22,599 nt of DNA from JADKAC01 sp964492065 (GTDB lineage Bacteria; Bacteroidota; Bacteroidia; Chitinophagales; BACL12). Location: NCBI GenBank assembly GCA_964492065.1, contig CAZBHH010000032.1, positions 1 through 22,599 of the forward strand, written 5' to 3'. Both the position numbers and the translations under genes were made by a program. Each line of letters opens with the position of its first letter. Position 1 is the first letter of the stretch. Positions 1 through 6,289 of this stretch are shown piece after piece. The notes beneath the pieces were generated by a model. That model made no database searches, was not told where the DNA came from, and saw only the letters and a list, made by a program, of their open reading frames with translations.

Positions 1-239
1 GAACTGTCACCTTTTATATCCTGCATCAAGTCCGATAACGATTGTGTCGGTCGCATACCAAATAAAACATGAACATGGTCTGGCATACCATTTATCGCAA
101 GCACCTTATGATTATGATTTTGTATAATGCCTGTAATATACTTGTATAGCTCATTTTTCCACGATTTATGAATTACACAATCTCTATTTTGAACTACAAA
201 AACTGCTTGAATATGTATTTGAGTGTATGTATTTGCCAT
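1..239 (-). CDS. IS200-like (Y1/HUH) transposase, partial, 3' end off window
   Basis: Translating the minus strand from the ATG at 239-237 gives an N-terminus beginning MANTYTQIHIQAVFVVQNRD and continuing to MPDHVHVLFGMRPTQSLSDL, open to the left edge (about 79 codons visible). This is the N-terminal half of the Y1_Tnp / REP-associated tyrosine transposase-like family: single-strand DNA endonucleases with an HUH metal site. The H-V-H in PDHVHVL is that motif. The catalytic tyrosine lies further on and is outside the window. The start codon overlaps the hsdM stop by one base (TAATG), so the gene is probably translated by coupling to hsdM rather than from its own promoter. No inverted ends typical of a free IS200/IS605 element are visible on this side. 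It may therefore be a domesticated or passenger single-gene transposase in the restriction operon. Confidence 0.88.
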   Translation of the reverse strand, partial: MANTYTQIHIQAVFVVQNRDCVIHKSWKNELYKYITGIIQNHNHKVLAINGMPDHVHVLFGMRPTQSLSDLMQDIKGDS

Positions 240-2308
240 TATGTTAATTGTTTAAAATTATCACTTATTAATTTTGCCAAGGCAATGGCTTCTTCATTCA
301 ATCCTTCTAATTCAATGTGTATTTCGTTCAGGCGTTCTTCGTAGTCAAAATCATCATCAGTGGTGGTGTCTACGCCTACATACCTACCCGGGCTTAGGCT
401 CCAGTCTTTGGCTTCTATTTCGGCTTGGCTTACTACTTTGCACAGTCCTTCCACATCGGTATAAACACCATCGAGAAAACGGCTGGTGAGCCAATGGGCT
501 TGTTTGTAAAAATATTCGGTCTCGTGCAGCAATCCTGGTTCTTCTTCATCGGGGTTGCCGCTGAGTTGTTGTTGTATTTTCTTGATGGTATTGAGTGTGT
601 CTTTAATAGTAGAATCTTTCCACTCCTTTACTTTTTGAAGTTGGCTTTCTTTTTGAATTGTGTTTATATTATCTATTACTTGCTTAATAAGTTTATCTTG
701 AGGTTTGCGAATTGATTTACATAAATGTGCAACTTCTTCCAGCTTTTCAGGGTTTTTGTCTAATTGACGGATGATAGACATCAAATTATTCTGCATTTTG
801 TAGAGTGAACTTTCCTCTTCCTCAGTGCTGTTCAATAAATCTTTGTTTGCCTCAGAATTTGGGAGTTCAATCTTGTTGAGCAAGTGGCTGGCATCCAGTA
901 AAAGCTGTTGAATGAGTTTTTGTAAAGCAAATAAAGGCGTGATTACTTCCTTGGCGTTGTTGACAGCTTGTAGTTCATAGCTTGCTATTGTATTGTGGAA
1001 TTTTTCTGTGTTGCCTCTATACAGGTTTACAATGCAAATCAGGTTTTGCAACTGCTCAGGACTAAAGTCATTTACTTTGCTTGTTACTTTGCGGTAAATC
1101 TTCCTTGCATCAAGCATCAACACTTTGTCTTTTTTCGCTTCGTCTTGTTCTTTTGCTCTATCAAAAAACCAAAGGGTGCAAGGCAATGAACGGGTATAGA
1201 AAAAATTGTTGCCAATAGCCATCATCACATCTACCGCACCTGTTTTAACCAATTTCTCCCGAATGTCTTTTTCGCTGTGTCCTGCATCGCTGGCAGATGA
1301 AGCCATTACAAAACCTGCCCTGCCTGTTGGTTTAAGGTAGTTATAGAAATACTGAATCCACAAATAATTGGCGTTGTCATTTTTCGGCAGGTTTACTTTG
1401 CCGTCCAGCATCAGGCGTGGGTCTTTCTTTACGGCATCTTTGGCTTTGTCCACTCCGTCCACATTAAACGGAGGATTTGCCATTACAAAATCGGCACCAC
1501 CTACAAGGCTGTGTTTGTCTTCGTAAAACGTATTGCCTTCAAATATTTTTCCTTCCAGTCCGTGAACCGTTAGGTTCATCTTAGCCAACTTGGTATTGAG
1601 TTCGGCTTTCTCCTGGCCGTAAAAAGTAACTTTTTCGGCAGGTTTCAGTCCTTCGCTTTCTATGAAATAACCTGTTTGCACAAACATACCCGCACTGCCG
1701 CAGGCAGGGTCAAACACAATGCCGTGGTCGGGTTCAATGACGTTTACAATGGTTTGCACCAAACTCATAGGCGTAAAAAACTCTCCGCCTTCCTGTGCTC
1801 CTGTCATTGCAAATTTGTTGAGGAAGTATTCGTAAATCTTCCCAAACAAGTCGCCTTCGGCTTTTTGTAATACTTCTTTATTGAAAATGCGGAGTAACTC
1901 TCGCAACAGGTCTTTACTAAAAATGGAAAAGTTTTTGGGCAATACGCCTTTTAGATTTTCATATTCCTCTTCAATCAGTTTCATTGCGTTGTCAATGGCT
2001 TCACCTATATCGGCACTTTCGGGCAGAGCCACCAAATAGTCAAACTGTGCCTTTTCGGGCAGAAACATTGCATTGCGTTCCTCAAAATCTTTTTTGGTCA
2101 CAGGCCGTCTGCCTCGTTGCGGATGCAAGGGCAAATCCTTTTCAACTTCAATTTTTACTTTTTGAAAACGGTTGAAAGCGTGTCGTAAAAATATAAGACC
2201 TAACACGGGCATTGAGTATTCCGAAGCAGTCAGTTTACTGTTAGCTCTGAGTTGGTCTGCGGCTCGCCACAGTTCAGCTTCTAATTTTCTGAGTTGTTTT
2301 CCTTGCAT
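239..2308 (-). CDS. hsdM: Type I restriction-modification DNA methylase subunit (N6-adenine)
   Basis: The 689-residue product is the modification subunit of a type I R-M system, which transfers methyl from AdoMet to adenine N6 once bound to a specificity subunit. The HsdM N-terminal helical domain (about 1-150, including ELWRAADQLR near 12) is followed by the N6_Mtase core. AdoMet motif I is DPACGSAG (200-207) and the catalytic motif IV is NPPF (278-281). GGEFFTP (174-180) is the usual HsdM signature. The protein is longer than common HsdM proteins (about 500-540 residues) because of a charged, helix-rich stretch at about 430-600 before the family's usual C-terminal SLSPGRYVGV segment. A Bacteroidota promoter lies just upstream. 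The stop overlaps the following transposase start. hsdS and hsdR are not visible and would be expected to the left of the window. Confidence 0.97.
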   Translation of the reverse strand: MQGKQLRKLEAELWRAADQLRANSKLTASEYSMPVLGLIFLRHAFNRFQKVKIEVEKDLPLHPQRGRRPVTKKDFEERNAMFLPEKAQFDYLVALPESADIGEAIDNAMKLIEEEYENLKGVLPKNFSIFSKDLLRELLRIFNKEVLQKAEGDLFGKIYEYFLNKFAMTGAQEGGEFFTPMSLVQTIVNVIEPDHGIVFDPACGSAGMFVQTGYFIESEGLKPAEKVTFYGQEKAELNTKLAKMNLTVHGLEGKIFEGNTFYEDKHSLVGGADFVMANPPFNVDGVDKAKDAVKKDPRLMLDGKVNLPKNDNANYLWIQYFYNYLKPTGRAGFVMASSASDAGHSEKDIREKLVKTGAVDVMMAIGNNFFYTRSLPCTLWFFDRAKEQDEAKKDKVLMLDARKIYRKVTSKVNDFSPEQLQNLICIVNLYRGNTEKFHNTIASYELQAVNNAKEVITPLFALQKLIQQLLLDASHLLNKIELPNSEANKDLLNSTEEEESSLYKMQNNLMSIIRQLDKNPEKLEEVAHLCKSIRKPQDKLIKQVIDNINTIQKESQLQKVKEWKDSTIKDTLNTIKKIQQQLSGNPDEEEPGLLHETEYFYKQAHWLTSRFLDGVYTDVEGLCKVVSQAEIEAKDWSLSPGRYVGVDTTTDDDFDYEERLNEIHIELEGLNEEAIALAKLISDNFKQLT

Positions 2309-2336
2309 TTATTCTTTCAGTGTCTTGTTAATATAT

Positions 2337-2369
2337 CAAAATTATCATTCTTATCGGTGCGTTGGCAAA
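2337..2369 (-). promoter_or_regulatory. Predicted promoter of hsdM
   Basis: On the minus strand TTTG (2369-2366) is followed after 21 bases by TAATTTTG (2344-2337). This matches the Bacteroidota sigma consensus TTTG-N19-21-TAnnTTTG exactly. It ends 28 bases before the hsdM ATG. Confidence 0.72.
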
Positions 2370-2906
2370 AAAGTGACTTTTTTGTTTTTACTCACGGTAT
2401 AATTATTTTTAATAGTGTTCGTGAATAATTCGCATTTGCGAAGGGTCGGCTTATGTATCGGGCAAAGCCAAATGTGCCACTTGCGGGCTGGCTTAAAATT
2501 ACTCGCAAATTTAATTTTTCTTTTAGCGGTGCTCGTGAATCGCTTCGCTTATTTGTTTTTAAAAATTGCGGGTGGTAAAAAAATAAAAAACATAGGGTCG
2601 GCAATGAGTGTCGGCTTACTTGCTGTCTGTTTTCAATATGGTCTGTATGTTGTTGTCCAACAGTCAAAATGGTTTACTTTTTTTGTTTTCACTTGGTCAA
2701 GGTTTTCATTGTCTTGTCGTTTTACACCTGCAGTCAGCGGCAGTCCGTCTAAAATCCTTCCTTTGAAATCAAAAATATCAAATGTTAGTGGATTTCAATG
2801 CTGCGGCCTGTTAGGGCGAGTTTAAAGAGCATTTTTATGTGCGCCGGATGGAATTAAAACGTAACCCACCTGCCAACCGCGTCTGGTAAATTTCAAAAAA
2901 AATTAT
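2370..2906. repeat. Non-coding interval with degenerate repeats
   Basis: No convincing gene is present: the open frames on both strands lack family resemblance and are rich in Phe, Leu, Cys and Ser. The interval holds a degenerate repeat, an AT-rich run followed by GTGTTCGTGAAT (2415-2426) and GTGCTCGTGAAT (2529-2540), about 114 bases apart. The octamer GGGTCGGC appears at 2443-2450 and 2595-2602. The part nearest 2830-2906 may include the terminal non-coding end of the adjoining IS66 fossil, but I cannot place an inverted repeat. Confidence 0.4.
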
Positions 2907-3400
2907 TTATTCCGGTTTTTGCCAGGCATCCGGGAGCAGGGATGCCGGGTTGGTGAGTTTTGTATCGCTGATCGCAAGCAAAATATGCTCCAGCCATTCC
3001 TGCGGGTTAATGCCGTTGATTTTGCATGAGCCGATGAATGCATACATTGCCGCCGAACGAACGGCTCCCTGATGCAAACCGGCTAACAAATAATTTTTTC
3101 TGCCAGGCACCGTCGGACGGATTGCATTCTCCACCAGATTATTATCAATTTCCAATAACGGTTGATGTATCTATACGTTGAGTTTATTCCATCGGGCCAA
3201 TGCATACCCTATGGCTTTGCCCGGCAACGTCTGTGGCAGCTCTGTTGCAATATTTCTTTTAACTATGGTTCGGGGTTTTAGATAGGCAGTTTCCGGCCGG
3301 GCGCTCGCTTCTCATTGTATTTCAGGTGTGCGGAAACCTGCCTCTATCGCTACCTGCCAAAGAGGTGTTCAAACAATGCGCAATACGTGCTTACCGGGCA
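2907..3400 (-). pseudogene. IS66-family transposase (TnpC) C-terminal fossil
   Basis: The last 82 codons (3155-2907) read LEIDNNLVENAIRPTVPGRK, then NYLLAGLHQGAVRSAAMY and SCKINGINPQEWLEHIL. This is the conserved C-terminus of IS66 DDE transposases, with the catalytic Glu in the NNLVENAIRP segment. Upstream in the same frame is GKAIGYALARWNKLNV, then an in-frame TAG at 3173-3171 where the family usually has a tyrosine. Further upstream the homologous text moves to another frame (LFEHLF near 3377-3360 and YNEKRA near 3319-3302) with two TAG codons between them. At least one frameshift near 3285-3300 therefore joins the two pieces. The N-terminal half, the catalytic Asp residues and the accessory tnpA/tnpB genes are absent. 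The element is dead. The left limit is the stop codon; the right limit is approximate and lies almost against the neighbouring gene's 3' end. Confidence 0.85.
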
Positions 3401-3411
3401 ATTACTTCAAA

Positions 3412-4695
3412 TCATTCCTCCTTCTTATCTTTTTTCAAAGCTTCAAACCGTGCCGTCATCGTCGGGTTGCCGCGGGTGAGTTTTTTTATGGATAAATCCT
3501 CTGCCTTGTTATTTGCCAGGCGCAGGTTGTTCTCGGATGACAACAGCGCATCCTTTGTCTTTTGCAAGTGGTCAATCGTCTTGTCGATTTCTTCAATGGC
3601 GGTTTTAAATTTCTTACTGGCTAATTCATAGTTCCGTGCAAATCCCCTTTTAAACTCGTTCATGTTTTCTTCAAAGTTGCTGATGTCGATATTTTGATTG
3701 CGCACCATTGCGAGTTCCGCTTTGTACTGCATGGAATTCATGGCCGCATTGCGCAGCAGCGTGATGATGGGGATAAAAAATTGCGGGCGCACTACATACA
3801 TCTTCGGGTATTTGTGCGATACATCCACTATGCCCGAGTTGTAGAGCTCGCTTTCCGATTCGAGCAGCGTTACCAATACGGCGTATTCACAATTTTTTTC
3901 GTTTCGGTCTCTGTCCAGTTCTTTGAAAAAGTCTTCGTTTCTTTTCTTTGTCGCTGTTTCGTCGCCTTCGTTTTTCATTTCGAACATGATGGAGATGATT
4001 TCATTTCCCGCCGCATCGGTTTCCCTGAAAATATAATCGCCTTTGCTCCCGGTGCGCACATCGGTGTCTTTTTCGAAATACGATTTTTGAAAAGCGGTAG
4101 CCCGCAGCTTGTTGAATTCAGTTTCGCAATGCTGTTCCAGTGTTTCGCCAATCATTTTCGTCGAGAGCCGGAGCTTCATATCTTTCCGCATCGCTATTTC
4201 CTCATCCTTCATGCGGATGATATCATCCTTGATCCTGAGCTCGCCGTTATATCTTTCAATTAATGATTTTTCGAGCAATTGCAGTTCAGTTTCTTTATTG
4301 TTCACCGCATTTGCCAGCTCATCTCTTTGCTTTTCGATTTTTTGGACGGCTTCGGCGACACTGAGTTTTTTGTCGAGATCGGCTTTGTCAATTTTTGATT
4401 GCAGTGCAGCAATTTGCGCTTCTTTCTCCGCCACTTGTTTAGCGAGTTCACTTTCGTTCTTTGCCCGCAGCTCTATCAGCGCTTTTTCCTTTTTTGACAG
4501 TTCATCGCGGAATGTATTTTTCAGTTTTTCCTCGGCGAGTTTTACTGCGTTTTCCTTTTCTCTCTCGGCTATATTTAACCGCTGTTGCAGTTCTTCTTCA
4601 AACTGGTGGTCACGCACTTGTTTGAGGATATCGGCAAAACCGGCTTCGTCCACCTTGAAAACTTTTTTACAGTTTGGGCAAATAATTTCATTCAT
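3412..4695 (-). CDS. DUF2130 domain-containing coiled-coil protein
   Basis: The 427-residue protein starts MNEIICPNCKKVFKVDEAGF, then has a long charged coiled coil (about 30-175) rich in Glu, Lys and Ala heptads. The conserved DUF2130 core follows at about 176-345. The core carries GSKGDYIFRE (216-225), IMFEMKNEGDE (236-246) and YPKMYVVRPQFFIPIITLLR (296-315). The spacing of D220 and the E239-x-K241 pair resembles motifs II and III of PD-(D/E)XK nucleases; that relation is my inference from the motif. Only one CxxC pair (C6, C9) is visible, so a zinc site would need a partner. No signal peptide or membrane segment is seen, so it is cytoplasmic. The true function is unknown. The gene stands alone, with an IS66 fossil directly downstream. 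A possible -7 element TAGATTTG lies at 4770-4763. Confidence 0.9.
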   Translation of the reverse strand: MNEIICPNCKKVFKVDEAGFADILKQVRDHQFEEELQQRLNIAEREKENAVKLAEEKLKNTFRDELSKKEKALIELRAKNESELAKQVAEKEAQIAALQSKIDKADLDKKLSVAEAVQKIEKQRDELANAVNNKETELQLLEKSLIERYNGELRIKDDIIRMKDEEIAMRKDMKLRLSTKMIGETLEQHCETEFNKLRATAFQKSYFEKDTDVRTGSKGDYIFRETDAAGNEIISIMFEMKNEGDETATKKRNEDFFKELDRDRNEKNCEYAVLVTLLESESELYNSGIVDVSHKYPKMYVVRPQFFIPIITLLRNAAMNSMQYKAELAMVRNQNIDISNFEENMNEFKRGFARNYELASKKFKTAIEEIDKTIDHLQKTKDALLSSENNLRLANNKAEDLSIKKLTRGNPTMTARFEALKKDKKEE

Positions 4696-4888
4696 AAACA
4701 GATATTGTTTTTGTTGTTAAAACTGTATTTCCTTGCGGGGTTGTCCGGGTAAAGCAGCATTTCAAATCTATTGAACTACTCCCGGCGCTTTACGACTAAA
4801 ATACAATTGTTCGGCAAAAGTTTTTAGACTTTTAAAAATAAGTTTTCATTTTGTCATAGAGCGGGGAGAATGATTGCCGGTATTCCCG

Positions 4889-5467
4889 TCAATTGTTTCT
4901 CGATTCTTTGCGCATCCGCTTCGGCCCGTACCAGAGCCAAAAACCGGTAACGGTAAACAGCAGCAATGCCAGGCCGGAAATTGAAGTATAGACGAGTTTT
5001 ATCTGTTGATTGGAGGTGGCGAACCATTTGTCGAGAATGGAGCCGTCGTGGATATTTTCAATCATGTCCGACCATCGCTGTTCAATGTGCAACAGGCGAC
5101 CGGTAGCTCCATCGAGTTGTATCCCGTAGTAGTGGTCATCAAACACGAACTTCACCGTGCCTTTGTCCTGGCGCACATCAATCCTGTCGAGATTTTGTGA
5201 GAGGGTGGGAGAGATGGAATCCCGCAAAATTTTACAGGCATTTTTATGCAGGCTGTCCAGCGGCAGCCATGCAGCCAGGTCGGTGGAGGTGCCCGTATGC
5301 GTTTTTGCCAAAATCAAATTGCCGCTGTGCTTTTTCCATCCCAACAACAGCCCCGTTATTGAAATGAATAAAAACACTATAAATAAAAGAGCGCCGGTGG
5401 TTCTATGTATTTTCCTGAATGTCCGGAGCAGTTTTGCCTGCCGGTGCCGCTTGTTGGTATTCGCCAT
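4889..5467 (-). CDS. PepSY-associated membrane protein
   Basis: The 192-residue protein has a basic cytoplasmic N-terminus, a first membrane helix at about 24-43 (TGALLFIVFLFISITGLLLG) and a periplasmic PepSY-like region at about 45-155. A second helix follows at about 157-180, then a basic tail (GPKRMRKESR). H21 before helix 1 and H140 in the conserved IHDG motif are typical of the PepSY_TM family. Longer members of that family act as ferric-siderophore or heme-linked reductases beside TonB receptors. Here it is the last gene of a leftward cluster with a TonB receptor and a molybdopterin-domain protein, which suggests a role in reduction or release of an imported metal compound. That role is inferred only from context. 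The start ATG at 5467 fits the N-terminal topology. A 16-bp perfect palindrome lies 66 bases upstream. Confidence 0.85.
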   Translation of the reverse strand: MANTNKRHRQAKLLRTFRKIHRTTGALLFIVFLFISITGLLLGWKKHSGNLILAKTHTGTSTDLAAWLPLDSLHKNACKILRDSISPTLSQNLDRIDVRQDKGTVKFVFDDHYYGIQLDGATGRLLHIEQRWSDMIENIHDGSILDKWFATSNQQIKLVYTSISGLALLLFTVTGFWLWYGPKRMRKESRNN

Positions 5468-5532
5468 TTAAAACTATTGAGGGGTGGTTAAAGAAATCGG
5501 CATCCCGATTCGGTATAAAAATATAAAAATGT

Positions 5533-5548
5533 TTGCATTGCAATGCAA
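5533..5548. promoter_or_regulatory. 16-bp perfect palindrome, possible operator
   Basis: TTGCATTGCAATGCAA is its own reverse complement. It lies in the 171-base interval between the SUOX-fold gene and the PepSY gene. A shorter palindrome of similar composition (TGCAATTGCA) lies in the promoter of the ModE-type regulator of the same cluster. A regulator-binding role is inference. Confidence 0.35.
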
Positions 5549-5638
5549 TTGTAATGGGATTATCCGCACCGGCGAGTTGAGGATACAAGTGACGAATTTG
5601 CAGGCCTTCTGCGATGGCAGTCGAATGTAATATGCGCT

Positions 5639-6268
5639 TTATTCCACTCGGTTTACTTCGATGCTCTTTAGCCAGTAAACATGTCTTGGGCCGGTTTTAA
5701 TATCGTTGGTGCAAATTAAAATCATTGTACCATCGGTTTGTATTGGCTTGCCGTTTTCTTCGAATATAATATAGACATTATCCCCGGTGGGGTTATTAAA
5801 CAGTTCAGCCCACGAGAAAGTGGCTTTATAATTATCGGTGGCACGGGCAACGATATAAAAATTTCTGTCTTTATGATTCTGCTGTTTTATCTGCGCCTTT
5901 TCAAGAATGTCGCGGAGCAGTACACCTCTGCATGTAATATTTTCTTTCATATTGGCGCCGCTTTGGCAGATGACGCTGAAATTTTCAATGGTCTTCACAT
6001 CCATTTGCTTTAATGCATCTACGGTAAGTGTCAGTGGATGCTCAACCTCTCCCTGTACCTTTACTTCAGCGCTTATGTACCTGGCGCTATCGCCCGGAGG
6101 AATCGGCCGCATACAGGCATCCATTTGTTCGGCGGGATCCTTTTGCCCTGTTGTGAATGCGGCGATGTCTGCCGACAAGTCCTGTTGTGTGGCATTGCCG
6201 TTTGAATCGCACATGCTCAGAGCGCATGCGCCGCTTACCAATGCGGTCAGAATTAAGATGTTTTTCAT
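5639..6268 (-). CDS. Exported sulfite-oxidase-fold (molybdopterin-binding domain) protein
   Basis: The 209-residue protein matches the Oxidored_molyb / SUOX-type fold at about 65-205. The matching segments are VQGEVEHPLTLTVDALKQM (71-89), FSVICQSG (97-104), CRGVLLRDILEKA (113-125), the ATDNYKATFSW strand near 143 and the family's closing VYWLKSIEVNRVE. C101 falls where sulfite oxidase and YedY carry the molybdenum-ligating cysteine. The N-terminus (MKNILILTALVSGACALSMC) is a Sec-type or lipoprotein-like signal with Cys at 15 and 20. Neither site is a perfect lipobox, and there is no twin-arginine motif. Known periplasmic molybdoenzymes are loaded in the cytoplasm and exported by Tat, so this one may bind something else or be an unusual enzyme. 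It lies 21 bases after the TonB receptor gene and is probably in its operon. Confidence 0.82.
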   Translation of the reverse strand: MKNILILTALVSGACALSMCDSNGNATQQDLSADIAAFTTGQKDPAEQMDACMRPIPPGDSARYISAEVKVQGEVEHPLTLTVDALKQMDVKTIENFSVICQSGANMKENITCRGVLLRDILEKAQIKQQNHKDRNFYIVARATDNYKATFSWAELFNNPTGDNVYIIFEENGKPIQTDGTMILICTNDIKTGPRHVYWLKSIEVNRVE

Positions 6269-6289
6269 ATTAACAAGTTTAATGATGCG

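Noticed and set aside
2392..2825. Open frames on both strands (91 and 136 residues) in the interval right of hsdM
   Set aside because: Low-complexity, Phe/Leu/Cys-rich translations without domain resemblance, signal or ribosome site, lying in repeat-bearing non-coding DNA.
3694..4720. Long plus-strand open frames opposite the DUF2130 gene (189 and 203 residues)
   Set aside because: They mirror the coiled-coil codons on the opposite strand (Ser/Phe-rich translations) and have no family resemblance.
5403..5638. Open frame on the minus strand between the SUOX-fold and PepSY genes, translating to segments such as LYPQLAGADNPITIAL and HFYIFIPNRDADFFNHPS
   Set aside because: The composition looks somewhat coding, but there is no ATG or GTG start, only a TTG at 5588. 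It overlaps the PepSY gene in another frame, and no family was recognised. It could be a decayed gene; I left it out.
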